Shown here in pieces: positions 23,300-35,474 of a stretch of 64,000 bases of DNA (position 1 is the stretch's first letter; every line of letters starts with the position of its first letter). The notes beneath the pieces are model-generated. The model worked only from the letters and a program-made list of their open reading frames with translations. It was not told the origin of the DNA and did no database searches. The translations under genes and the position numbers were made by a program. The stretch spans positions 7,206,001-7,270,000 of the forward strand of contig PUFA01000077.1 of assembly GCA_003508835.1 (NCBI GenBank). The letters run 5' to 3'. Source of the stretch: Eonycteris spelaea (taxonomy: Eukaryota > Chordata > Mammalia > Chiroptera > Pteropodidae).

Positions 23300-23890
23300 C
23301 TGTTTTGTTTTCTTCATAGTTTTAACTTTCCAGAGTGTTGCATACTTGGAATGGTACAGTATGTAGCCTTTTAAGTGGCTTCTTTCGCTGAGCAGAATGC
23401 GTTCGAGATTCATCCATCATGTTGCTAATATCATCAGCTTTGTTGCGTTGTGTTGCTGAGTAGCAGTGCATTCTAGCCTATCATGTACCGTCGTTTATGT
23501 ATCCAGTCACCAGCCGAAGGACATTTTAGTAGTTTCCCGCTTAGGGCCATTATGAATAAAGCTGTTATAAATAGTGAGGTACAGGTTTTTATGTGAATGT
23601 ATGTTTTAATTTCTCTTGGATAAATTTCCAGGTATGGATGGGATGGGGTTGCTGGCTCGTATGGTAAGTCTATGTTTAACTTACAAGAAACTGACAGGCT
23701 GTTTTCCACTGTGTCATACCGTTTTGCATCCCCATCAGCAGTGTGTGAGAGTGGTAGGTGCTGTTTCCCCTCACCATCACTTGGACATTTTGATTTTGTT
23801 TTTAATTTTAACCGTTCTAATAAGTATGCAATGGTATCGCTGTGGGTTTCATTTACGTTTTCCTAACAATCAATAATGTTGAGCATGAAG
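23300..23890 (-). repeat. L1M-type LINE fragment, antisense
   Basis: On the + strand this is the complement of the L1 ORF2 end: 'tggcttctttcgctgagcag', 'gattcatccatcatgttgct', 'ggccattatgaataaagctg', 'aatttctcttggataaattt', 'tggtaagtctatgtttaact', 'tgcatccccatcagcagtgt' and 'gttgagcatgaag'. Many stops; no intact reading frame. Confidence 0.85.
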
Positions 23891-23998
23891 TTCATTTTTT
23901 ATATTTAAATTTTTCATATAATGTTCACATTTTTCCATTTGTGTGTCTCCTACACTTATTATTTCATTCATTCAAGAAACACTGTAGGTGGTCTGAAA

Positions 23999-24178
23999 CA
24001 GTGGTTCTCAAAGTGTGGTTCCTACACCGGCAGCATTATCGTCACCTGGAAACTTATTGAAAAGGCAGATTTTCAGGGGCTACCCCAAACCTACAGAATC
24101 TGAAGCTCAGGGAGTGGGGCTGAATTTTTACAAGCGCTCCAGGTGATTCTCTGGTACACCAGAGTTTGAAAACCATAG
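23999..24178 (+). mobile_element. MER5A hAT-Charlie element, full length
   Basis: Begins 'cagtggttctcaaagtgtgg' at 23999 and ends 'agtttgaaaaccatag' at 24178, whose complement mirrors the start (11 of 14 positions). Internal text ('cagcattatcgtcacctgga', 'ggctaccccaaacctacaga', 'ctccaggtgattct') is MER5A. The flanking octamers, GTCTGAAA at 23991-23998 and GTTTACAA at 24179-24186, agree at 5 of 8 positions, a plausible decayed 8-bp target duplication. Confidence 0.9.
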
Positions 24179-24249
24179 GTTTACAATAGTGAGACACTCT
24201 CATCACTGGATATCAGTGTCAACGTAAACCTTAAAAGTCAAATCAGAAC

Positions 24250-24345
24250 TCCACCCCAGCCCCAGAGATTCAGACTTAGTTGGTGTCTGGTGGGGTAAGT
24301 TCCTCGGGTTATGCTAATGTACATTCAGGGTTGAAAATAACTAAT
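24250..24345 (-). mobile_element. MER5-type hAT fragment, antisense
   Basis: 'cccagccccagagattcaga', 'tagttggtgtctggtggggt' and 'gttatgctaatgtacattc' are the complement of the central MER5 sequence. It lies antiparallel to the neighbouring full-length copy. Confidence 0.65.
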
Positions 24346-24584
24346 CTACGAAAGGTTATCTAACTAGGCATTCTAGAGGATGCAAATGTGACTCTAATTC
24401 CAGATTTCATGCAGTTGATTATCTAAGAGAGAAGATCCATACATACACAGCATAATTATAGGCACACATCACTCAATAATTCCCTAAAGAATTAAACTGT
24501 ACTTAGTGTCCTAGGTTTTAATACAGACTAGCTTTATTCTCCTATGTCTGAGAGCCACTTTTTTATGTTCCATGTTGTACTTAG

Positions 24585-24680
24585 CATTCATGCAACAAAT
24601 GTGTATCGGGTGTGCTGGGAGTACAGGAATGAACAAAACACAAATCCTGGTGCTCACGGAGCTGACATTCTGATCTTTGG
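24585..24680 (+). repeat. Ancient interspersed repeat fragment (family not assigned)
   Basis: 'ttcatgcaacaaatgtgtat', 'gtacaggaatgaacaaaac' and 'tgctcacggagctgacattc' follow the common old repeat that reads 'caacaaatatttattgagcacc...ggagctcacattctag'. Confidence 0.6.
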
Positions 24681-24964
24681 CACCCTAGTTAGCATCTACT
24701 CACTGTGCTTTACTTAAGTGGAAATGTGGTATGTTTCTTAAGAGCTCTAAAACAAAGGTATTTATTCATACGCATATTTGATAGCCTTGTGCGTATTTGT
24801 TATCTTCAAGTACTGTCCTTCAGAGTTGTCTGCCTTGTGTTTGTTAAAATGTATATTAGTCATGAAATCCTATTTTCTTGATCGTTTTTAAACTCATTTA
24901 TGTAATCACCGAGATATTTCTATAACAGTGTTAGAAGATAGAGACTAAGCCATGGAAAGATCCC

Positions 24965-25205
24965 GAAATTTGGAATCAGAATATACAAGTTCAGATTCTG
25001 GCTCATCCAAGTAGCAGTTTGTGGGTTTTGATCAAATCAATGGAATTTTACTTTTCATTAAAGTAAATCTTCTGTAAATCTTCATCCAGTAACAAGATAT
25101 GCTACTTAACCCACAGAGTTGTGTAAGGATTAAATCAGATATTAAAAAGGAAAAGTGAAAGTGTTTTATAAACTGTAGTATACTCCCAAACATTAGTTAC
25201 CTCAT
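24965..25205 (-). repeat. MIR SINE, antisense
   Basis: 'aagttcagattctggctcat', 'atcaatggaattttacttt', 'cagagttgtgtaaggattaa' near 25116, 'gtgttttataaactgtag' and 'aacattagttacctcat' follow the antisense MIR. Confidence 0.65.
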
Positions 25206-25214
25206 CTTTTTTAG

Positions 25215-26035
25215 CTTGCTTAAAGGCATTTAATTGTTTTTACTTCAAAGAACATATATTTTATAAGTTATTAGTAGTTGGCATAAATTCTCAAGTGCAA
25301 GGAAACAAGCTCAGAGTGTTTTCGTTATTTTTTTAAAGCATTAAGAGATTTTTAGTGAAGGGTAAAGTAGTACTAGACTGTCACATAGGTATGAAATGTT
25401 CTTTCATGAACAGGGTATGAAGAAAAAATGTTGATTAGGTAACAAATCATTTTTCAGTATAATAGAAAAGGTTTTGGTAACCTTTTTTTGATAGGAAATC
25501 AGAGAATGAAGTGTCAGGAATCGCACTATTCACATAATGAACCATCCTGTGGTGAAGTGTATTTATTCTGAGCAAACATAATGGGGCAGATGTAATGGAG
25601 CTGTATTTATCACCATAGGCTGTTTGGGTCTTTACTATATTAGAGTTTCTCTTATATACACTAGATTTAATCGAGAACAGCAGCTCTGCTATTTAGCTAG
25701 ATTTTTTTTTCTTAATCACCTGATGACTTATTTCCAATTATATTTTGTCATGAACAGGCACTGTGCTCGGCACAAGGAACATAGGCAAGTAATTAATGTC
25801 TCGAGAGCGAGAGAAACAGGAGACTGGTCGCTCGAGATTGCAGGGTCTTCAAACTTATTGTGCAGAATTTGGAAAAGAAATGAGAGTATGGGGTGAGGGT
25901 TGATGAAGGGTATTGAGTAGAGTTTTCCAAAATAAATGTAGGGAATTTGTTTTGGAAAATGAAATAATCACGTTTTCACAGTCAGATAAATAAATTGATT
26001 TTCTTTACTGTGGGATCCCTTAGGCTTTATTATGT
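25215..26035. other. Intronic DNA, no feature recognised
   Basis: AT-rich, no repeat or gene assigned. Confidence 0.45.
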
Positions 26036-26044
26036 AGTTTGCAT

Positions 26045-26165
26045 TTGGCTAGAATGTCAGTTCAGTGAGAGCGGGTACTTGTCTGCCTTGATCAATACCA
26101 TCCGCAGTGCCTAGAATAGCCCCTGGCGTGGGACCGGTGCTTCATACGATTTGGGGGAATGAATG
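26045..26165 (+). repeat. L2 LINE 3' end, sense
   Basis: 'tagaatgtcagttcagtgag', 'agcgggtacttgtctgcctt' and 'gcagtgcctagaatagcccc' match the L2 terminus. Confidence 0.8.
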
Positions 26166-26779
26166 GAAGACTGCAAAAGGGGATGAAAACCTAGTTTATG
26201 GAATCTTCGTTTTCTTCCCATGGGACAACTGTTCCATGGCAGATAGTTTGACACACACCAGCCCTGGGAATGAGAGGGTAGGGTAAGGCATCATGCCCTC
26301 ACTAGGGCAGACCTGGGCAGCAACCATGTGCTAAATACAGACGTGGCTGCCAATTGGCTGGAGGTGGTTCCCAGACTTTCTGGCAACCTTCCTCGCCCAG
26401 TTCGAGCATTGGGTGCTTACTGATGGAAAGTACTTCCTTCCTCTTTCCCTAGGGGGACACTATTCGGTGACTTCATTTGGATTGCATAAAGCAGGACACT
26501 TACAAGTCGGACTCAGGAATTTTTCATTCCTCCCCACAACCATCTGCCTTAACAACCTCCTGTTATGTGGGAGCATTGATTCCCCTACCCCTGAAGTAGC
26601 AAGTTGAAAATACATCTTACACTCGATAGCATTATAAGTCAAAAAAATATAGTAGTAGCTTATTTATGTATGTTTTCCTCTGCTTCAGAGCACAGTGACT
26701 TTACTTCACATTTATCAAAAGCAAAAAGCTGTTTTTATAAGGAGGTGAGTAAGAATCTTCAGCCAGTTAGCAAGATATG

Positions 26780-27235
26780 CCTTCTCTTCCCCAAACTCTC
26801 CCAATCCCTTCTCCACTTCCTTCGCCTCCCACTGCTACTGCTGCTCCATCTGTAGTTTTATCCTTAGCCTCCTACGTACTTCCGGCTCCAGCCTTGCCTC
26901 CCGCCACTTCCTGCCAGAGGGATTGATCATTCTAAAGTAGATCTGGTCACGGTCGCCCACCACATGGCCTTTCAGGGACTTCCCCGACGCCTCCTGGAAT
27001 AAGGCGTTCTGGCACTCGGCTTCTTTTCTACTGTCTCGCCGCTCTCCTCTCTAGCTCCTCGATTCAGACACTTGTAATTCCCCAAAGGTGTTGTGTTCCC
27101 TTTGACTTCCAGACTCTCACACTTGCCGATCTCCCTGTGTAACGTTCTGCTTACTCCAACTCACTTCACTTGGTTCGGCATTTCCATCCTCTGTCTTCAC
27201 AGAGATGTCACTGACTTCAGGGAATCTTCCCCACG
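26780..27235 (+). repeat. L2 LINE 3' region, sense
   Basis: 'gggattgatcattctaaagt', 'agatctggtcacggtcgccc', 'tttcagggacttccccgacg', 'aataaggcgttctggcact', 'tttgacttccagactctcac' and 'gacttcagggaatcttcccc' follow L2 in order. Confidence 0.7.
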
Positions 27236-28359
27236 GTGGAGTAGGTGCATATCTATAATGCGGGACCTTTAAGAAGTTTAAATTTGGAGAGCATACTGAT
27301 AGCAGAGATTAGGAAGATTACCATGTAAGGTGGTTTGGCAGGAGGAGGAATTTGAGGCACAGTTCATGGTAGCTTTAGTATGGTAGCCTTATAATAATTA
27401 TTTTGATTTCTAATAATGAGAAATATGCTAATTATTTTGTTTAATTAGTGTGCAAAATGGAAACCAATACTGACTATCCAATTTATAGTCTGATATTTGA
27501 ACATGTGTTAACACTATCCTTTAAAATATTCTTGTCCACTGGTTTTCATGATGGTACATGCCCGCACAGGCATACTGGCTGAAATATATTAACTTTCTCA
27601 TCCTGACTGACTTATTTGACTCGAATGGCAAGTTCTCCATTACCCCATCTCTAAAAATAGAAAGTATATTATTATGTTTTCAGAATCCCAAGCTTTGAGA
27701 AGCAGTGAACTATTCTTTGTTTTTGCTCTGGTGGTCACTGGCCTGCAGCTGAATTCTGGTAATTGCATGGACTGGAGACTGGAGGCCATAATTGGAGCAG
27801 AGGAGGCCCCGAAGGAGCAGAGGAGTGGGAGAAGCATGCTAGAAGTATAGGTTATAAATACCAACATCGTAGTTCATAAAACCTACCAACTGTATCTGAG
27901 GGTCAAGCTTAATCTTTGATAATATGCTAATAACTTAGGACAACTGTAATTAACCGAATATTACAGATATGGAATGTGTACCAAGACTCTTAAAATGTCT
28001 TCATGATACTCGCACTTTGGGAATTAAATTATAATAAAATAATGCAAAATGCAAATACAGAGATGTTTCTCAGTGGTATCCAGTAGGGAAATTTGCAAAC
28101 AACAGATTTGTGAAAATCATTTATCAAAAAAGTGAAATGTTTAGAAATTGCTTTATCATATAATGTTGCGTTTTAAAGCAGTGCAGACATTGTGTATGTG
28201 CTCCTGTTGCCTCTACTGAGTAAGGAAATGCTGTAGGCCATGACCGGAAGTGAAACTAAGCACAGGACGTGAGGACCAACAAGTAGTCCAGTCAGGTCAT
28301 AAGGACGTCAGATAAGACTACAAAGGTGAGTTGGGACCGATTTATGAAGCAATTTGTTG

Positions 28360-28975
28360 CCTTGAACAGGACAATTTAATTAGTAAGTTATGAGAGCGAT
28401 ATAGTTTTCATTAGGTGAGCCATCGGATTAGTTTGGACTTTAAGAAGATAAATCTGGTTGTGTTATGTAGAATAAATGGGGGTGGGAAGAGGTCTTGATG
28501 CAGGGTTCCAGTCAAGTGCCGATGATATCCTGAGTTATGATGGCGGAATTGGAAAAGAGAGAACGCATGCAAGAGGTGTCATGGAGTTAAACCTGTAGGA
28601 TTTCCATTTGTTTGAAGCAATAATAGACACGGGAGAACAAGGAGTTGAAGGCGGCCCTGAGGTGTCTAGTTGGACTGACTGAGAAAAAAGCGATACCATT
28701 AAAAGCAGTGTGGTGTCTCATGGAACAGCTAGTCCTCGGGTGAGGAGGTTGAGCTTAATGCCACATGTATAGAATTTAAGGTGCTGGATTCAGGCATAGA
28801 TCCTCAGTGATGGTTGGAGATGAGGAAAGCTTTGGCGAAAGACCATGGCTGAAGAGAGGGAGAGAGGCTCTTCGTTCTTCTCAGGTGATGGTTGGGGCTG
28901 TGGGAGTAGATGGCTGTCCAAGGGGAAGAGTCCAGGAGGGTCTTAAGCGAGGAAGACGAGGAGGAGCCAGCAGGC
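28360..28975 (+). repeat. Ancient repeat, unassigned family with 'ggttgagcttaatgcc' blocks
   Basis: Text such as 'agaagataaatctggttgtg', 'ggagttgaaggcggccctga', 'gaggaggttgagcttaatgc' and 'aggtgctggattcaggc' is a diverged copy of a long, old mammalian repeat that normally reads '...aagatcactctggctgc...gttgagtttgaggtgcc...'. I cannot name it with confidence. Similar blocks occur at 43800-44200 and 55570-55880. Short open frames here on both strands are incidental. Confidence 0.45.
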
Positions 28976-28979
28976 AGTG

Positions 28980-29650
28980 CCGAGGAGGCCGGAAGGAGGA
29001 CCAAGAGCAGTTGGGCCAACAACACTGATGGAGAGTTTGTCTTAGTATCATTTTCTTATTTTACTTGAATTTCCTACTGGCAGGGATGCACAGACTTTTC
29101 AGTCCTACACTGATAATTACTCGTATTTTATAGATTTCGAAATTCATAAACTAATTTTCATAACCTAATGAAATTGAAGGCATTAAAATTAACGATTGTT
29201 TTTTATTTTCGATTTTTCTACTCGTTGGCAGTATTGATTAAGAGTTTGCTTTCACTGCTTATGTTCACCCTCCGAGATTTGGGTGTTTAAAGCAATGAAG
29301 AGTAGCGGTCACATTAGACTTCAAGCAAGAAACACGTTGTGTAGTTAAAAAAAATTCTCATGGTGCATACGGGATAGACATGAGGTGTACTCATTTATTA
29401 GATAATAGATTTTTAGGAAAATTGATCAAAAAGCTAGCAGTTACTTTTTATTTAGTAATTGCATTTTAATCATAATTAGACTATTTTATTAAACTAGAAT
29501 AACCATAATCAGATTTTTAAAGATTATTTTAAGATAAACATTAAACGTGCAATGATTTTCATTGACCATAAAGTTCAAAACTGCTGTGGAATAGAGATAA
29601 GTATTATGATGCCATGTAAGTGTTCTGTTTTAAATTTAAATGGCGATGGG
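28980..29650. other. AT-rich intronic DNA, no feature recognised
   Basis: No repeat or gene assigned. Confidence 0.45.
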
Positions 29651-29654
29651 TTTC

Positions 29655-30080
29655 TGGCTCTCCCAGTTAACTTTTGTGGTAGATCAAACCGCCTCAAAAC
29701 TAAGTGACTTAAAACAGCCACCATTCCTTTGGTTCGTACTTTCATGGATTGCCCATGTGGACTGGGCTGAGCTGGTTGACTCCCCTGCTGGTCCGGCTGG
29801 GCCCACCCACACGCTTGCACTCAGCTGCCTGATCAGCTTGGGCTTCTTGGTCTAGGGCACGCTCAGTTGAGACAGCTTGTCCCCGCTCCATATGGTCTCA
29901 TCTTCCAACAGACTAGTTCAGGTTTGTTCACATCATGACAGAAGGGAGATAAGAGGCTCAAGAGCAAAAGCAGAAGATCTCTTGAGGCCTCATCTTGGAA
30001 TTGCTCAGTGTAACTTTTGCCAGACTTTATTGATCTGAGTCTACAAAAGGCAGCTCAGATTCGAAGGGGTGGGAGAGTAC
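29655..30080. repeat. Probable old LTR/DNA repeat, family not assigned
   Basis: The opening 'caaaactaagtgacttaaaa' followed by a GC-richer block with 'ggactgggctgagctggttg' and later 'tcatcttggaattgctcag' resembles a common old repeat beginning 'aaacttagtggcttaaaacaac'. The family assignment is not secure. Confidence 0.4.
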
Positions 30081-30164
30081 AGTCTGCCTCTCGGTGGGGG
30101 GAGGTAGTAAGTCTTGCAGCCAGGTTTTCCATATCAGTTTATACTACGGAAACAGCACTGGCGC

Positions 30165-30189
30165 TGTGTGTGTGTGTGTGTGTGTGGGG

Positions 30190-30225
<36 letters not shown>
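30165..30225. repeat. Compound microsatellite (TG)11-G-run-(GA)17
   Basis: (TG) at 30165-30186, a short G run, then (GA) to 30225. The purine-only stretch runs about 40 bases. Confidence 0.95.
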
Positions 30226-30228
<3 letters not shown>

Positions 30229-30389
30229 ATTAACCCTCGCTTCTCAATGTGGAACCCTCAAAAGCAAGGGGGTATTTCAAGTTATCTCGTTTCAGTCATC
30301 CGTTTGTTTGATCAGGGACATGTTTATTCAGATACCAAAGCAACTGAAGAGATAATTTAACATAAATACAACTAAACTACAACTGGTTT

Positions 30390-30900
30390 GTTTATACAGT
30401 ATTTGTTGAATGCCTTTGAGTGGCTTTTTTGTGCTTGGCACTGTGCTTGGCACTTAAGAATAGAGAAAAAGAAATGTGGCATATTCTTTTCTTTCAGAAA
30501 GTTTGTATTCTTATAGATGAGCAAAATTAATGTCCATTCAATCCAGAAAGCACATATTATTTCTGTGTCAAGGACTGGGCTGTAATCAAAGATAGTACAC
30601 AGATAGACATGACTTAGTCTTGGAGTGGAGCAGAGAAACAGATATTTAAAAAAAAAAAAACTGTAATTCAAAGTAAAATAATAAGTGCCATGAGAGAAAT
30701 ATAAACTGAGTGCTGTTGAATTAGAAAGAGAATTAGGAGGCAAATGATCAGCTGCCAGAATATATGATTCATTAATTAAAGCCTGCGAAGGGAGAGATCT
30801 TGAAACCAGAGGGTGATGGCTTCATAGAGAATATACATTTTGAACAAGACTTTGAAGAAGAGGTAGAATTTGGGTAAGTGAAGAGGTGGGTGAGAATCCT
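30390..30900 (+). repeat. Ancient interspersed repeat, diverged
   Basis: 'atttgttgaatgcctttgag', 'tgcttggcactgtgcttggc' near 30432, then 'gagggtgatggcttcataga' and 'tttgaacaagactttgaaga' near 30838 follow an old repeat containing 'gtgcttggcactgtgc...gacttcctggaagagg...gaccttgaag'. An A12-type run lies near 30648. Confidence 0.45.
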
Positions 30901-31949
30901 ACTGAATTTAGGAGCGAGCTGTGTCTTCCCAAGAAGTTAATTATTAATTAAAGAGAGATTCTTTTAAAGTGGCAAATATTAACGAGCATGAGATAATCCC
31001 GTAGAAACACTCTGTAGAAAACATTATTCTGGGAAGATGGCTTGCAGTGTTTTTCCCCTCCAGTGGAACCAAGGCTTTATTATTTTTTTAACCAGATATT
31101 TGTGTGCTTTTGTTGGAAAATGGAGTCAAGAATATTTATTTTACTTTATAAGGGAAGTGCACATTTCACTTTCATTGAGTGGTTTCTCTTTAGTCACATA
31201 ATGATTCAAAAAAATAGAAACGGGGTAATCCAAAATCAACAAAAGTAAGAAAACCCCCACTGAGTGATGTCAGCTGGTACCTTCTACCATGTATCTCTAG
31301 ATCTATTTAAGAGCTAAGCTTGTAGAAGGAAATTGGGGGATTTCCTTTCCTAAATTTGACAGGTAAATTTGCTTTTCAAACTTTCTTTTCTAGCTTGTGC
31401 TGTTCAAACAAAATAACCTACTTTGAGAAGTAGAGGATTAAGATGCATTATTTGATGCTAATTGAATAGGATAATATTTAAACATATACCAGTTGTCAAA
31501 GTGCTCAATATAACTATAATTAATAGACTATAAGAATCATAATTTTTATTTTAGTAAGTCAAAGGCAGTATCCCGCTGTTTAAGTGGCATTTACAATGCG
31601 CAAATCCCTTTATCTAGTTCATCTCGTTGCCTTTCCTATGAAAGCAGTGATGCTTGACTAATATTGTCGAACTCGGAATGTTACCAGGTGATGGATTTCT
31701 GTAGCATTCTTTGAAAGAAACTTTTCTACTACTTCAGTTATTTTCAGTGATGAGAATTTCGAGAATTTATCATTGTTTTTATTAGTTCGCTTATTGTAGT
31801 AAGCGAAACGAATGTGTGTTCATTTCAAAGAGAATGGATCACAAGGCGATTATAAATTGAAAATGAGATAACATGTGAAAGCATTTTGTAAACTGCAAAG
31901 TCATATTCAGAGGAGTGTACCGTGGTATTATTATTCTGAGATTGGCACT

Positions 31950-32215
31950 GGCTCTTTCAGGATCACTAGTAGTAGTTCATAGCTTAGTTCTAGAGCCACA
32001 CTCTTTTGAGTCCAAGTCTGCGTCCAGCCCCTTCCTAGCTATGCCTCAGTTTCTCCATGTATTAAAATTCTGTGATAATAGTATACCTACTTCATAGGGT
32101 TATTGTGAAGATGAAACGAATTGATGTGTGAAAGTGACTTAGAGCAGTGTCTTGGCACTCGGTACACGTTAGCTGTTGTTTTCATCACTGCCATCATTAT
32201 TACCGCATCATGTAG
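31950..32215 (-). repeat. MIR SINE, antisense, near full length
   Basis: 'tttgagtccaagtctgcgtc', 'ttcctagctatgcctcagtt', 'tctccatgtattaaaattct', 'cctacttcatagggttattg', 'gtgaagatgaaacgaatt' and 'agcagtgtcttggcactcgg' follow the antisense MIR. Confidence 0.85.
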
Positions 32216-32299
32216 AACAATCCATCTGTTGATGGATAATTGCTCTTGGATACATGTCAGTCTGGTTTTTCTCTATGGAATTCTTATTCTGCTTTCCTA

Positions 32300-32420
32300 G
32301 TGTTGCACGTCCTCACATAGAGAGCTCATTGAGGATGAGGACCGAGTCTCATTGATTTTTATGTCCTCAGCATCCAGCTTAGTACCTAGCGCATAATAGG
32401 CATTTGTAAGTGAATGGATT
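32300..32420 (+). repeat. L2 LINE 3' end, sense
   Basis: 'agagctcattgaggatgagg', 'tttttatgtcctcagcatcc' and 'ttagtacctagcgcataata' are L2 terminus text. Confidence 0.85.
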
Positions 32421-32659
32421 ACCTTGTATGTTGATACACGTGCCCTGTTAGGAGAGAAGCACAAGAAAGTGTGGCAAAAGGAGTAGCATTCAGTGTCTGC
32501 GTGATGTCAGTCTCTCTTTCTAATCCACCCTGTCTTTGCAGACAAAAAATGGCTTCCTCTTGGCAGACATCTTCCCCAGCCTGGTTTCACTCGTGGGGAG
32601 CCTTCGTGAGCCACTCCTGCTTAACACAGCCTCTTCCTTTCTGTAGAACTTCACCTACA

Positions 32660-32775
32660 ATGTGTATCTTTTTATTTGGTGATATATGTACGAAGTATAA
32701 ACTTTACAAAGTACAGAATGCCCTGTTGTGAAAAGTAAGGTCTTTGCATCCCTGAAGGCAGTTACTGTTACTGGT

Positions 32776-32836
<61 letters not shown>

Positions 32837-33330
32837 GATAATAGCATATTAGACACACTGTTCTACTTTGCTTTTTACTTATTATATTTTGGATATTGTC
32901 ACATATCAATACATGTAGGGCTTCCTCATTCTTTTTTAATACTATATAGTAGCTATTTTTCCCCACAATTTTTACATTGTATTTAAAGGTTTTAGAAGAT
33001 GAGTAGCAGAACCCAAAAAAGTTACCTGAATCATTAAAAGTAGCTCATAATTTTTAACCCTGATGGTGTCGAAAATAATTCTTTGACTGTTACGACATTG
33101 CTGCAATAAATATTCTTACACATACAAAATTCTACGCAAGTAAGTCATATCTGTAAGATAAATTCTGGTGAAATTGCTGAGGCAAAGCATATGTGAATTT
33201 TTAAGTTATAATGTGGGGGACAAATTACCCTCCATAAAGATTATATTGATTTGAATTCCCATCAGCAGTGTATGGGAGAGCCATGTCCTCAGTACTGGCC
33301 AGTTAGGTGCTATTAAACCTTTTGGTCTTT
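32660..33330 (-). repeat. L1M-type LINE fragment, antisense, split by (TG)n
   Basis: On +: 'atattgtcacatatcaatac', 'gggcttcctcattctttttt', 'gacattgctgcaataaatat', 'atctgtaagataaattctgg', 'ccctccataaagattata' and 'cccatcagcagtgtatggga' are the complement of an old L1 ORF2 end. A (TG)28 microsatellite sits inside it. No intact frame. Confidence 0.75.
32779..32835. repeat. (TG)28 microsatellite
   Basis: Perfect TG run, 57 bases. Open frames of Cys-Val or His-Thr repeats over it are artefacts. Confidence 0.98.
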
Positions 33331-33899
33331 GCCAGTTACATGTCCCAGACAAGGTGCTCTTAGTCCGTTTTTTTTAAATTATTTGTTATCCTTTAGAAAA
33401 TTTTCATCTATCTCCTTTACATTATCAGCTCTTTGCCATTGTGGATAATCTGAGATTTTCATTAATTTTATATTCCTTAACTTTAAACAAAAATTCTAGT
33501 TTTGATGTTCTCTCCCATTGGCATGTCCTCATCAGAGCGCGTATCCTGAGTTTTGATGTGAAACACAGTCGTTCTGTTACACATTTTTGCATTGTTTCCC
33601 CCACTCAGTTACTTACATGTCATAGTGCTCTGTAGATGTTAATGGATTGATTATCCTTGTGGGCAGAATCAATCTATTTATGTAATTTTGAAGAAAGAGG
33701 GCTACAGCTTTCTAAATATTTTATGCTAGCTCCTGCCCTTGTGTTAAATATTTTAAATAACATCATTAGTATCTATTATTATATATATGAGTCATTCTCA
33801 GTGCTCAGACTTACCCTCTTTGCCACTGACTTTCACCTTGTTAGAGATGCTAACACAAACTCTTTCGAAAATGCCTGTAAGATTTTATGACTTATTTCT

Positions 33900-35470
33900 T
33901 AGTGGCCCTAGATGGAGCCTTTCTGTGTCTACTGTGCAGAACTGGATGAGTTAGGTGGGAAGAATCTTATAAAAGATGTCACTCTTGGGTAATGATGAAG
34001 CTCAGGGCCATGGCTGAGCTGACGGATGCCCCCGCAGAGCTGAGGCAGTTAGAGCCAGGCAGCTGTGCAAGGAGGCCTAGTTCACAGCCGGGTTATGCTG
34101 TGCACCTCCCCAGACAGCAAGGTGAGTGGAGCAGGCAGTGAAGTTGTTAGCCGTGTTCAAGTTTGAGGACAGGGAAGAGTCAGGTAAATGGTTCGGTATC
34201 AAGCCACTGAAAGGCATTGCCAGGGTGCGAATTATTTTGACATCTTAAATAGTTTATGAGTTTAGAATGGTTGATCAGGTGAAGAAACCTGATGGGCTAG
34301 AAAGTACTGACTCCCAGAATCTAAGTAATTACTTTATTAAAATAACTTATTCCAGCTCTGGGGTAGGAGGGGTCCACCGTATACAGGTGTGCAGCTTACT
34401 ATGCACTACACAAAAGCACCTGGCCGAGGAGGCAAGGCCAGACTGAATGGTAGCCTGTGTTCTAATCGCCAAGGCATGTACCTAGTTCGCCTGGAGGAAA
34501 GTGTGCCCTCTACTAATTCACCTGCTAAGTCAAACACTTAGGGTAGGTTCTCCCTAGTATATTCATAAATGAACATGTGTATGGAGTGATTGAGTTCAAA
34601 TGTAATGCATAAACAGTAGAAACTACATTGGGTGCCCATGCTTCTCCCTGTCCTCCCTTCTCTTCCCTTCCTTTCTCCCTTTTTTAGCATACCAACTCAC
34701 ACAGAGGCCTGGGCATCTACAGGCCACATTAGCCTGAAACTTGAGTTTTGTTTGGCTCACACAGTGTTGGGATCTGTTGTTTTCATTGCATGTAGGTAAG
34801 AGTTGTGCTTCTTAGTCACTGTTCTGACTGTTCCTTTTTGTATATCTGGTACACTTGAACTGTCTATCCCTGATAGCCGTTTAAGTTTGCCAGGCAAGAA
34901 GTTAGAAGGTAGGATAAAATTCTGCTCCTAAGAGCCTTATAAACAAGCATTTTATATTGAATAATGAACTCTTTTATTTCTAGTTTAAGAAATAGTTTTC
35001 AATATTATTTTGTGCCAGTATCGCTCTCCCAAGCACTCTTCGTATTAGGCTGGGCTGGGCCTTACAGCAAGATAAATACAAGGTTGGTAGACAGAATTAG
35101 GGAACTGTATCAAAGTGTAGAGTACCAGGGGTCAGCAGTAGGCCAATCCCGGCCAGCTCAAATATGTACAAACAGTGAGGTCAAGACAAGTCATAAGTCA
35201 GAGCAAGGTTGACAGACTGGGAACAGTAATAGCGTCCAGGGCCATGTGAACAAGGGAATACGGAATCCGGGCCTCTAGGAGCAGGACAAACGGGGACATG
35301 AAAGAGGTGAGATCAGAATCGGCTGGACAGGAAGCTGTGTGGCGGGGCCTCAGGGTTCAGACAAGGGCGTCAAGGGACCCGGATAAGGACAGGGGCCACC
35401 GGGGAGTCAGAACAGGGCACTGCACGAAAGAAAGGAAGTTACTGCAGAGAAACCTCCTTCGGTTATTAGA
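33900..35470. other. Intronic DNA, mostly unassigned
   Basis: A short segment near 34722-34790 ('aggccacattagcctgaaac', 'gttttgtttggctcacacag') recalls a hAT element but is too short to name. The rest matches nothing I recognise. A chance exon-like block at 34038-34121 is discussed separately. Confidence 0.4.
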
Positions 35471-35474
35471 TTTC

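Noticed and set aside
32779..32835. (TG)28 considered as a functional element
   Set aside because: An ordinary microsatellite within an L1 fragment; no added context.
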